DNA of 64,000 nt. It comes from Jacaranda mimosifolia (lineage: Eukaryota; Streptophyta; Magnoliopsida; Lamiales; Bignoniaceae). A program made the translations under genes and the position numbers. The stretch lies in NCBI GenBank assembly GCA_018894105.1, contig CM032121.1, positions 20,990,730-21,054,729 of the forward strand. Reading direction: 5' to 3'. Shown here piece by piece: positions 12,194 to 23,748 of the stretch. The first letter of the stretch is position 1. Each line of letters starts with the position of its first letter. The notes under the pieces were generated by a model. It saw only the letters and a program-made list of their open reading frames with translations. It had not been told where the DNA came from and made no database searches.

Positions 12194-14027
12194 TGTAGCA
12201 CCCCTAAAAATATAATTGATGAAATTTCATCATCATCATCATCATCATCATTATTTAAAAAAAAAAAAAAAAGAGTTTGGGGGTTGAAATGTAAATAGAG
12301 AAAGACTTAATCAATAGACATTTGAAAGTTTGGGGGTCCAAATGGGATTATTCTTGGTCAACTGGGCTAATCAAATGCACTCACTAAATGGGGGACTTAA
12401 TTGAAAACTAAACTAAAATATTAGGAGTCAAATTGTAATTACTGAAAAATACCTTTTAACTATCAAATCCCCCCCAACATTTTCTTTTATTTTCGCATGT
12501 AACCCCATCTCCTTGTTCTTTGATGAACTCCTCCTTGGTGTCAGCAAAGCCTAACAATATATATACCAAACTCTTTCTCCCAATAGAAGGAATATGTTGA
12601 TACAAAAATCTCACTGAACCAACTAACCGGACAACCAAAATTGAACCTAAAAATAAGCCACAATAGCGAGTGGCGGGAGCTCAAGTTAAGTAGTGGGTTT
12701 TGTAGCTTTCAGCTCAATGAGTGGCTGGGTATCCTTAATCTTCAATTTCATCCACCGGCGATGGTGGAATTAAGCAAAACAGGTGATAGTGGAGGTGGCA
12801 GAGCTGCGCGATTGAGGTCAAAATTGACAGTCAATTCGTTGATGAATTTAAAAATTAACCTAGGCATTTCACTATACTCACCGAGATGCACCGATTGGTG
12901 ATGTTGGTTAGCAACTCCGATGATGGCGGCGTGTGGTAGCTCTAAGATAGATTTCTCGTGTCGTCGTGGTGGTCTCATGTGTTGTATTAGTTTTTGGTGA
13001 TTGAGTTCTGAAGTTGGGTTGGGATTATTACTGATTAAATTGTATTATTTTCAATTTATTTATCAAATATTGTATTGTTAATGATGAAAGAACATGAAAT
13101 GGGACCGAACAATAGATATATGATCCTTAGTGGATCCGGATTTATAATATAATATGTAAATCTTGATTAATTAAGCTAAACTAGGTAATTAAAACCTTAT
13201 TTCATGTATATGAGGCCTAATTGCTAAAAATTGGATTATCAATAATAGATTTGATCGTTATATTTTTATAATCGACTTTGTGTAACATTGCAAGGATAAA
13301 TTTCATAATAGGAATCTAAAATTGATTCAATAACTGGAACAAATATGACCCTCATAGTTATTATAGCGTTAATGGAGTAATTAGCATGTTACTTCACAAT
13401 ATTTTCGGAACCGAGCCTTAAAACATTATATTAACTATAAAACAATAAATATTAGAATATAAATGGCTTAATTATTGTTTAAAAGGTCAAAACAAGTGTT
13501 TTGATGTTAAGTATGTTTATTTAAATAGGTGACGAGGAGCCGGGATTTGAAGGATAGTATGATAGGGATAGCCTTTTCTTTGAAAGTTAAGGTGAGGGTT
13601 AAGCCAATCTTTCTTCTGGCAAGTGAATGTTTCTCGACTGTATGAGTTTTCTATGTTTATCTATTAAAATTGATTGTACTCATTCTAGTGCTCAGAACTT
13701 TATCAAGTTATCTACTATTGTCCCATATACCCTATAACCTTTCGGCTTCCCTTTATCATGTTGATTTTGGGTCTTGCCAACCAAATCTTGTTTTGCACTC
13801 CTGTTTAAATCATTCTATGTACTGTTTACATGGCCTTTTTGGACAGTGTTTTATCGACAACACCATTTGAACTATTTCACGAATATGTTATGAACAATTA
13901 TTTGAATACATCTTATCTATTAACACTATGTTTGAGTCTCCTAAGGATGCTCTTGAGATGTGACTGCCCATAGGGACGCCATGAGATGGGATGGGCCTGG
14001 AGCTAGGTTCAGAACCACTACTAGAAA
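12194..14027 (+). mobile_element. Chromovirus 5' LTR, left 1.8 kb
   Basis: This is collinear with 44095-45915: TGTAGCACC start, trinucleotide run, AGTTTGGGGGTT block and GAGGAGC-GGGATT block. It breaks at CTAGGTTCAGAAC where the CACTA terminus begins. The matching right 0.8 kb, present in the 3' LTR at about 45915-46719, is missing. In one stretch of about 100 bases compared by eye the two LTRs differ at about 10 positions, so the insertion is old. Poly-A and (TCA)n runs lie at 12227-12273. Confidence 0.85.
12227..12251. repeat. (TCA)n microsatellite in the 5' LTR
   Basis: About eight TCA repeats. The same LTR position in the 3' copy carries (TTA)n instead (44128-44173). Confidence 0.85.
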
Positions 14028-14290
14028 AAAGGTCTAATGTGACACATTTGTAAAAATGTCTCAATAATCTATCTATTGGGACACTTAATAAAAATATGTC
14101 TCAATAATCAAGTTATTTAAATTTTTATCGAGATACTTCTTGAAAAGTGTCTTATTAACAAATCTTACGGAGACACTTTTACAAAAAATGTCATGTTTTT
14201 ATAATTTTATTACAACTTTTTTTGGAAGTATTTTATAAACACTTTTTCTAAGGACATTTCTTTAAAGTGTCATATTTGAATTTAGTAATT
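14028..14290 (+). repeat. CACTA 1 left terminal inverted repeat and subterminal repeats
   Basis: The terminal repeat is 14028-14044. After it come about five degenerate copies of a hairpin-like motif, GACACATTTGTAAAAATGTC and variants, at about 14060, 14100, 14130, 14165 and 14235. In En/Spm elements such subterminal motifs bind the TNPA-type protein. Here that is inference from position and repetition. Confidence 0.75.
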
Positions 14291-14616
14291 GTATATATAT
14301 TATGGAAATTATACTAAATTGTTCCATAATATTTGAAATATTCTCAAAAATCAAAAATAAAATTTTTATTGGCGCTTTTTTGATAAAACAATTGATAACT
14401 TCCCAAAAAATGAATGTCGCAGTTTTTCTTCAATTCTTCTTTCTCAAAATAGTTTATCCCAAATCCCCCTAATTCCTACCCAAATCTCTTGCCCTATTCT
14501 TGTACAAAATCACATGTACCCGCCCAAACAAATCTCTCTCTCATACATACATGCATACACACAAAATTTCAAGTTTCCAGAGGTTTGATACAATTTTACA
14601 GTGAAAGTTGTTCTCG

Positions 14617-14686
14617 ATGGCAGACAAATCCGGCGAACGACTCCTCAATAGTAGGAATTGTGTGTCTCTATTATTGAGTACTCTAG
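14617..14686 (+). other. Possible 5' exon of a CACTA 1 transcript
   Basis: An ATG at 14617 opens a short frame starting MADKSGERLL that ends at a consensus-like donor AG|GTGAG at 14686/14687. It follows a CT-rich leader (about 14530-14560). En/Spm-type elements often have a 5' exon near the left end and a long first intron, and the next clear coding start is TNP2 at 19895. No homology supports it. Confidence 0.3.
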
Positions 14687-17600
14687 GTGAGATTATCATT
14701 CTTTACATGTTATGGACTTTACAAATAGTATGAGAGGCATTCTCTTGTTTGAAATAATTCTATGTTGGGTCTCTATTTTTGGTAATTAAAATAGTAAATA
14801 TGTGGCCCATTGTGTTTGTTTCTCAAGATGTTGAATATGGTTCTCAAACAGGAGGGGGGATAAGTTGAGGCCATGGCCACATTGAATTGTGGGAGAATCC
14901 TTTGTAAGTAAGTATCTATAGTAGAGTTAGCATATGAGCAGAGTAATATCTCATTAGCAGCCAGCCCTAATAACTAGAACTTCTAAGTCTGGACTTGTTA
15001 AGTTGTAGGTAACAGTTTGACTCCCCAAATTACTCTACTAAAAAAAATGATGTCAGGTTGATTAACATACATCATGGTTTGATCTGCAATAGCTATATTG
15101 CAAGAACTCGTAGTGTAGGACAACTCATATCATATCAATGTAGCTGCCACTTCTTTGCCTTATGTTGTTTAACATTAGCGGTGATACAACAAACTGTGAT
15201 TTTTGGTTGAATAAGGACATGCATTAAGATAAATTTTCTCGTATCAGCAAAATGAATTCATTCACTTAGTTGAATCATGTTATATTAAGTTGTAACTTGG
15301 CATTTGAATCCTGAAAACATGCCCTTAAGCCTAAAAAGTTTCCAATTCAATTAGAAACAGAGATTTAATGATCTTTTGATGGGAGAAACACTTTCTTTAT
15401 GTTTTTAGTCCTCAACTTTGGTAATTGGTATTTGTTTCTAAAAATTAGAAATTTTGAATATGCTTTGGCTGCATAGCCTTTCGGAGCTGTTTTTTCTTTT
15501 TTTAGTTCAAAATATAGTATACCATTTCTACTTGATGCTTTGAGTTTGGCATGCCTTTGAGCAGAGCTGCAGGGTCATCATACTTTTTCCCTTTTTGGCT
15601 ATATCTTATGACTACTCCATGCTCTATTAGTTAATGCTGCTTAAAATATAGTGTAAGTCCATTAGTTCCTTTGCATCTAGGGGGTAGCTTTTGTGGAGGC
15701 TGGGTACTAGATTAAATATTGATGGCCAAAGAGCTTGCTGCAAGTGGGTTGCTTCAAGACAAGTAATTGCTTCAAAAGCTGTAATGGTTGGTTGGCTAAC
15801 TCCAACTATTTGGACATTGATATATTTGTTTGGTTGGGCATAGTTGATGTGTATTTTGTCAAGGAAAAGTTGTGTGTGGGAGGCAAGGATAGGTCAAAGG
15901 TAAGCTGTGGTGGCATGGTAATATTTACAATTAACATGATTGCTAAATCAGCTAATCAACTAAATATATTCAGCTTGGAGAAGGCTGCTTGCTATCGAAA
16001 CAAAAAGCTGTACTCCTAAGATCAGAAATAATTCCAGAAATCTGATATAAATATATAGTGAACAATGTCACATTTTTATTTTTTCTGGTTCCTTAGGGGA
16101 GCATGATTTAGAGTAAAGAAAAAGGAAAGAAACATCTTGTATAAGATAGATGCAGGTGTTTAGACTGTTCTAGTATGCTTCTTAGGACCCATAAGGAAAC
16201 TTTCCCCAAACCGGACTTTCCTCTTTCTAGCACAACATTCTTTCCAGACTTTTTTACCTTTCATTTTTTGGAGAAAATGGAAAAGAGAAAGTCAGTGAGT
16301 TTGTTGAAGAATAGAGAACAAAGAAGCAACCACAAATTAAGAAAAAATTGAGAATATTCTGCAAAAGTATTATGATGTGAAGAGGAGCCAGTAAACTGAA
16401 AATAGTTAGAAACTCATGCATGAACATTCGTACACTATGATTTTCTTTATCGAAAAAGAGTCAAATCGTGTTGGAAAGAAGTCATGTATCTCTTTATTTT
16501 GAATATACGCAGTGATTCATTTCTTACTAGCTCCCATCCTTTCCTATCCATGGTGACACAGTCGAGTTTAGAGCAGCTATTATTATGTCAAGTTGATTTA
16601 AATCCCATGTATCTCAAAGATGTTTTGTTGTTATTCCTGCAGATACTTAAATAGGAAAGCCTTTTTTCTTGATAAGGCTAGTTTCTAGTGGAAAATTAAA
16701 ACAAAACACCAAAGAGAGATTCCCTTTCTAGTTAATGGACAACATGAGACATCTAGAAAGACAAACTCCCTTAATCCTTCAGAAAACCATCCTAGGCAGA
16801 TTTTATTTTCTCACAGGGAACTTGATTGCTTACTTTTGCAGCCAACATTACTGGAACCATATTTTGAATTTGGTTGAGACTCTTTTCCAATAAATTCCTT
16901 GACTTCTTACACATGGACAGTATAGCATCTCCAATAAGGGCCTGAAAAGTTTAAGGAGAACTCTACATTAACATCATATGACAATTAGATGAATAGAAAA
17001 TCTAAATTTCATCTAATATTATATGTTGCAGTGTGATTTAAGTCAGGTAACTAATAGAAGATGTGCAATTCTTTTGTCTATCCAATAGTTAAGTATTTAA
17101 TACATGTACTATATTGTTCATGGATTTAGCTTGGATAAGGCTGCATGCTATCTAATTAACAACTATACTCTCCAAATAATATCTTCTTTTCAGGGTTGCT
17201 CATTCATACCTTTTTTCCTATGAGAGTTAGTTTCTTTCTAGTGCAGCCTATATATACTGTAGAATCCTAATTTTGATAGTGTCCATATGCTTTAGTTTTA
17301 TCTCCTTATCTCAGCCTAGCTTATAAGTCTTGATATTCAACTTAGTCTCTATATTTTCCTATTTTCTTTAGTCAGTCAAATACCAACATTAAGTTTGTTG
17401 TAGTCTTTATCTGCTAGTCATTTTTCCTAGTTCTATGCCCTTATTGCTTATTGGTTATTTCTTTTTTCTTTTTAGTGTCGTTAAACTTGTTTAGTTTATG
17501 ATCTATTTGGTAACGTTTCTAGTTACCTTTTTAAACTTGTTAATAAAAAAAAAAGCCTTCATTGATTCTATCTAATTTTGGGGGGTTTTCAATTTATATT

Positions 17601-17844
17601 TCAATTAAAAAGTGTACTTGAAGGTTGAAGGTGGGTGCTGAAAATTGGACTGAGGTATTTGAGGTCCCATTTTCACGAATTTTAGTTTATTTATATGTTA
17701 CATGTTATTTCTTATGTTTATGTCTCTATTTTTATTTACTTTTACAAAGTGTTGTTTTAGTGCTAGTTATATTTTAATGCAATGACCTTTTATACCATTA
17801 ATTTGTACTTAGATGATGCACATGTGTTCTTCGAACGATTAAGG
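14687..17844. other. Noncoding interior of CACTA 1
   Basis: About 3.2 kb with no recognised gene. It would be intron or spacer between the left end and the transposase. A 94-codon open stretch at 15735-16019 shows no motif. One short internal repeat is visible: AGCTTGGA-AAGGCTGC-TGCTATC at about 15973 and again at about 17130. Confidence 0.4.
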
Positions 17845-18482
17845 GAAAATTACTAAAACCCCCTTAAAATAAATTTTTGTATCTAAAAACCCCATAAAAT
17901 AAATTTTCAATCTAAAAAACCACCCATTTTACAAATTTTTTATTTCGAAAACTCCAACTATTGACTTTTACTCTATTTTTGAACAAAATTACCCTTGAAT
18001 ATCTCACATTAGAAATTCTTTTTATTTACCAAAATTAATTCTTTTAAACTCTACTTGTAGTAATAATAAAAAAGTTATTTATGAATTCCAAAAAAACTTT
18101 GCTCTTTTTGTTTAGTTCATTTGATTTTAGAATTTATAAGTATTTCTATTGTAATATATATATATTTATTTAAAAAAAATTGAAAAAGCATATTTTTTTC
18201 AAAATTTTTTGTTTATTTAACTTAAAATCATCATTGATAGAATTCAATTCAAAAAATTAAAGAAAATATTCTATTAAAAAAAGCTAATTCATTACGTTTC
18301 AAAATTTAATAAGTTAAAGATAATTTAAAGAATTTAATAAATTAAGGGCGATTGAGTCAAAAAATTAGTTATTGGATCTTTTAGAGTGAAAAGTTGATGG
18401 AATGGGTATTTGAGTATGGAAAATATTTTAGTGGGCTTTTTAGATGTAAAAATATATTTTATGGGGTTTTTAGTAATTTTTC
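17845..18482. mobile_element. MITE-like inverted-repeat element inside CACTA 1
   Basis: The left end GAAAATTACTAAAACCCC is inverted at the right end as GGGGTTTTTAGTAATTTTTC. Homology of the arms extends roughly 100 bases inward with many differences. The interior is AT-rich and noncoding. Flanks CGATTAAGG (836-844 past 17000) and TGATTAAAG (486-494 past 18000) resemble a degenerate 9-bp target duplication, which would fit a Mutator-type MITE. Three extra bases at the right make this uncertain. Confidence 0.6.
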
Positions 18483-19894
18483 TAATGATTAAAGAATGAT
18501 GCCCAAATTGTTGAATGCACATGTTATCTAGCTAACTTGTTTCAATGTACTCTTTCTGTGTTTATGTTTAGTCTTTTGCTGGCCGGCCGGTTAAGTTATC
18601 CAATTATTATAAAGTTAAAAAGTGTGAGATTTTCCCATAGAAGCAGACACTTTTTCTATTTTTCTTTCTCTTTCCCTTTAAAACCGACAACCACCACCTA
18701 TAGAGCATAGAGTTAGTGAGGTTACAAATTTTATTTTGACCAACACCAAAAGCCTCTCAATGCCTACTATCTCAAAAATCATAACTACAAAGTAGTTAAT
18801 TAAGGTGAGCGTCCAGGATATATACTAGCGAGACAAAATATTGAACAACTAATTCCGTGCAGTTAAAATTGATAAGGAACAAGATTAATTAATTTGACAA
18901 ATTATATAATAGGCGATCCTTTTTGTTTTGAAAAATGAAGCTTACTAACTAATGATGGCTCTTTATACAATGTATTTATATATGTTTAATATATTTACTA
19001 TTATAGCTAGTACATAAGGTTCTTCTGACGATGGATGTTAAATTAATCTTTCTTTAAAAAACTGGGATTAATATTATATGCAGATTTCCAACCCCCAGAC
19101 TAAAGCAAATCAATCATACACATGTGCCACAGAGAAAATTAGATAAATATATATATATATATGTATCTATCCTCTCGTGACGGCGTAATTGACACTTCAC
19201 CCCCAATCTCTACCAATACTTAAATTTTTACTGATTTGCATTCACATGCCAAATTTACTCTATTTTGAAATATAAATTATTATTTATTGAAAACCTATAG
19301 CTTATATTAAAAGTATTAATTTGAATATATTTACTGTATATCATGAAATTAAAAGATACGAATCTTAAGCATTTATAATATTTTATCAATAAGTATTAGC
19401 TTAACTCCATTCAACATTATAATTCAAATAATGCAATGACATATATCAGAACTCTTCTATATTATTTAAAAATGAGCACATGCATAATACATATTCAAAT
19501 AATATAATATTAGATCATATTTGCTCTCAAATAATCTTTTTAAAATAGTATTTTATTCATACAACTATATATCTGAATATTATCCATTTTATATCTTTAA
19601 GCCAATTGTTTTGCCACAAAAAAAGTTTATAATGTTCTTGGATGAGCTAAATGTCAAGTTTTTTCTATGATATGTCTAACTAACCAGGGACAATGACCTT
19701 TGTTTCGTAATAATTGTTTAAATCATTCATTTATCGAGGATTAGAGTGTGAAAAATATGTGGCCCGCCTAATATTACAGGTTTTGAGTTTTATTTAATTA
19801 CTAGGCGAACTCATCTAGAAATTCTGGTATCTGTTATATTAATGTATTATCCAATATATTATTATATCATCCTATTTCTCAACGTGATATCAGT
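18483..19894. other. AT-rich noncoding interior of CACTA 1
   Basis: No gene is recognised. The stretch contains a (TA)n run at about 19147-19165 and a GC-rich spot GCTGGCCGGCCGG near 18580. It leads directly to the TNP2 start codon. Confidence 0.4.
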
Positions 19895-22800
19895 ATGGAT
19901 AAGAGTTGGATGAATCTACCAAGATCAAGTAAAGAATACCATGAAGGATTGAAGCTTTTTTTGGATTTTGCTTTCTCAAGTTCAAATTATGAAACAATAT
20001 TGTGCCTTTCTAAAAAGTGTAAAAATGGCTTGTGCAAAAAACATAAAGTTGTTGAAGCCTATTTACTTTGGGAAGGGTTTTTAGATGGATACACTGAATG
20101 GGTACTTCATGGAGAATCACATATTACAAGAGGATCCGTATCTAATTTATTTGGTATAATATATCCATCCGATAGCATGCAAGAAATGCTATATGATGCA
20201 TTTGGGATGCAAACAGAAAGTAACCAACCAGAAGATACGCCAAGAACTGAAGCAGAAAAGCATTGCGAGGAAGTTGAAAAATTTTATAAGATTATGCAAG
20301 ATGCTGACAAGAACTTTATCCTGGTTGTAAAAAGTTCTTAAAACTTTCTTTTATATTTAGAATGCTTCAAATAAAATGTCTTAGGAATTGGAGCAATGCT
20401 TCATTTACAATGATGCTGAATTTGTTGAAAGAATCATTTCTAGAGGGTATGCAACTACCAAAGAATTACTCTGAGACTCGAAAGATAATGAGAGATTTAA
20501 GGTTAAACTATAAGAAAATTGATGCATGTCGGAATGATTGCATGTTATATTGGGGTTTGAATGAAAGTAAGATTAAGTGTGATACTTGCGATGAACCACG
20601 GTGGGTAGTGCCAGAACCTTAAGTGGAAAATGGTGTTTCTTCTACAAAAGCTAAGGGAAGTGAGAAGGTTCCAGCTAAAGTTATTTAGCATTTTCCTTTG
20701 AAACAAAGATTGCAAATGCTATTTATGAATTCTCACACTGCATCCCTTATGAGGCGGCATAAAGAAGAACGTATCAAAGATGGTATTATAAGGCACCTGG
20801 CAGATTCTCCTGCTTGGAAAACTTTTGATTACAACTTTCCAAGCTTTGCAAAAGAGCTTCACAATGTTAGGTTAGGTTTGGCATGTGATGGTTTTAATCC
20901 ATTTAGAACTATGAATGTGGTCTATAGTACATGGCCAGTAATTTTAATACCGCACGACTTACCACCTGGAGATTACATGAAGAAATCATTTTTTATGTTG
21001 TCCTTGTTTATACTTGGCCCCGGTGAACCTAGAAATGATCTTGATATTTATTTACAACCATTAATAGCTGAGCTAAAGGAATTATGGGATACTGGAGTTG
21101 AAACATGTGATGCTTTTACAAAGCAGAATTTTCAATTGCGTGTAGTCTCTATTGGGTTGGAGTAATAAAGGAAAATATGCTTGCCCTATATGTCAAAAAC
21201 ATACAAATTCTAAATGGTTAAACAAGTCAAAGAAGCATTATTACATGTGCCATCAAGTCTTCTTACCTAAGGATCATCGATATAGAAAGGAAAAGATATC
21301 CTTTAATAATGCTGAGGAACATAGAAAGGCACCTCTTTATTTAAATGGATCTACAATACTAGATGAAATAAAGGACTTCAATAAAAAATTTGGAAAGAAG
21401 GTGGGCGACTTAAAATTACCTTATGGTTCGAAGAAGAAAAGCATTTTTTTTATTTGCCTTATTGTGAAAAAAATTTGGTGCGTCATAATCTTGATGTTAT
21501 GCATACTAAGAAAAATGTATGTGATAAGGTGTTGTACACATTGTTGGATTCTGATAAGTCTAAGGACAATCACAATGCACGCTTGGATTTAAGAGATATA
21601 GGCATAGAACAGAGCTTCATCCTTTTTTTGATGAGTCTAGTCGAGAATGAATACTGATAGCTTCTTTTGTATTATATAAGAATGAGAAAGAAGCATTTTG
21701 TAGAGTTTTGAGAAGGGTAAAAGTTCCAGATGGTTATGCTGCAGATATTTCAAGATGTGTGCATTTCAAACCAACACGAATTTTCGGCCTAAAAAGTCAT
21801 GACTGTCACATCTTAATGCAACAATTGCTACCAATTTCTTTGCGTAAATTGTTACCCAAGTCAATACATTCTCCTTTGATTCAGTTGTGTCGGTACTTCA
21901 AAAACTTGTGTTCTAAATCACTTCATTATAGTGAATTAGAACAAATAGAAAAAGGCATAGTTGTGATACCTTGTTAGCTTGAAAAAAATTTCCCCCCCAT
22001 CCTTTTTTGAAATCACTATACATTTGGCTATTCATTTGGTCACTGAGGCAAAGTTAGTTGTGCCAGTACACTATCGTTGGATGTATCCAGTAGAAAGGTA
22101 ATATTTTTATTGTACTACTATTTGCTTTATTTTTATTATTACTAGATCACATAATAATTATATTCACATATTTATATTCGAATGGGTACTTAAGCACTTT
22201 AAAATTTTATGTACGCAACAAAGCTTGGCCGGAGGGTTCAATTGCTGAAGGTTACCTAGCAGAAAAATGTTTGAAATTCTGATCTTTATAGTTCGGTGAA
22301 CATGTTGAAACATGGCACAACCGATTAGGTCGAAATAATGATGGATATATAATTAATACAGAAGGCTTGGATATTTTTTCTATTATTGGGCAAAAATTAT
22401 GGAGAGGGGAAGCAATTGTTTTTGATAATGAGACTTTAAGAAAAGCTCATATATACGTATTATTCAATTGCGATGAGGTGAAATCATATAGAGAGTAAGT
22501 TCAATAAAGTAATCACATAGAAATATTTCTTTATCACCTTCTAATTAACTTATTACTAAATAATCTTTTATATAACTATACAGCAAACATGAGGCCCTTG
22601 TTAGATCTAAGAAACAGTGCTATAGAGAACATGAAATCAAGCTCATTCGTAGCGAGCCCTTTGCTTCTTCGTTTGAGAGTCATGTAAGTTGGGCATTCAT
22701 TATAATATAATATACAAATAATACACATTTCATTTTTTATTTTTTGCTTGTAGGTTCTTAAGCATGTATATCTTTATTATTGATTGAAGAATTGTGTATT

Positions 22801-23521
22801 AATGAAGATGGCCACAAGTCTAATGATTTAATGCATCTTGCAAGACGGCCCATGCCCATTGGGAAACGATATAAAGGTTTTATTGTGAACGGTTTTCCGA
22901 TTTCATACTAAAGAGGTGGAGAGGAAGCGAAAAACTCAAAATAGTAGAGTTATGGTGAATGCTGCAATAACTAGTCTTGCAAGAAAAAAAGACAAAAGAC
23001 CTGGAAGAAATGATGATATATTATGGGGTTTTGAAAGAAAAAATTGAGCTAGATTACACTAATGAGAAAAGGATTGTATTGTTTGATTGTCATTGGGTGT
23101 CTAAGGGAAAGAGAATAAAAGAAGATGAAGATGGATTCACCTTGAGTAATTTCTCAAATATAAAGCATCAAAATGAGCCTTTTTTCCTTGCATCTCAAGT
23201 CGAACAAGTATTTTATGTGCAAGATCCCACAGAGAAAGATTGGCAAGTTGTGATTAGAACTAAAGCCAGGGAAAAATTTGATGATGGAACCTCCTTCTCA
23301 ACTGATGGTGTTGATACTATCTTACAAAGTGAAGCATGTGCTAACCATCCAAAGCCAGGGAAAAATTTGATGATGGAACCTCCTTCTCAACTGATGGTGT
23401 TGATACTATCTTCCAAAGTGAAACATGTGCTAGCTATCCCATAAATGAAGATGATGACTTTATTTGGGTTCACGAAGGAATGCTTGGAATTCCAGTGGAT
23501 AGCTTGGATGAAAATATTTGA
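19895..23521 (+). pseudogene. CACTA TNP2-type transposase (TNPD-like), degenerate
   Basis: The N-terminus (about 19895-20160) is a transposase-associated domain: DKSWMNLPRSSKEY, CLSKKCKN and GFLDGYTEWVLHGE. The Transposase_21/tnp2 core follows (about 20300-21600) with LPKNYSETRKIMRDL, HLADSPAWKTFD, GWSNKGKYACPICQ and HNLDVMHTKKNVCD. The DUF4218 region is at about 21980-22260 (VHYRWMYPVER, GSIAEGYLAEKC). A DUF4216 region lies at about 22870-23250 (ELDYTNEKRIVLFDCHW, PFFLASQVEQVFYV). The product would cut and join element ends in the nucleus. Damage includes a frameshift near 20308, stops at about 20620 and 20685, a shift with an apparent short deletion near 21152, further stops at about 21655-22010, and a missing intron acceptor AG near 22187. 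Introns are visible near 22099-22187, 22496-22585 and 22684-22750. Start: the first ATG before the domain. Confidence 0.85.
23262..23439 (+). repeat. 89-bp tandem duplication in the TNP2 3' coding region
   Basis: The block starting AAAGCCAGGGAAAAATTTGA (23262) is repeated at 23351 almost exactly. Eighty-nine is not a multiple of three, so the duplication shifts the reading frame of the transposase tail. The original frame resumes downstream and ends SLDENI-stop at 23521. Confidence 0.85.
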
Positions 23522-23748
23522 TTAGGGTTGTTGCATATCATTTTAGTTTAATGTTAATATTTGGACAACAATTGTTTCTGTATGATGTAATGGAATTAAT
23601 ACTATTTTAAATTATTTTGTCTTAATAGTCTCACTTTTAACTTGTAGCAAGTTATATCTTTATTTGTTGCATTGACTCTCATTATTTATCTTGTTTAACT
23701 TGGGACCATAACTTACATTCTTATAATAATTAATTACTTATTTTGTAG

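Noticed and set aside
14500..14620. Possible captured host-gene 5' exon in CACTA 1
   Set aside because: The CT-rich leader and ATG fit a transposon transcript equally well, and no downstream host exon is recognisable. Kept only as a low-confidence transposon exon.
15735..16019. 94-codon open frame inside CACTA 1
   Set aside because: No recognised motif, no splice or start context, and it lies in the expected long intron or spacer. Length is within chance for this composition.
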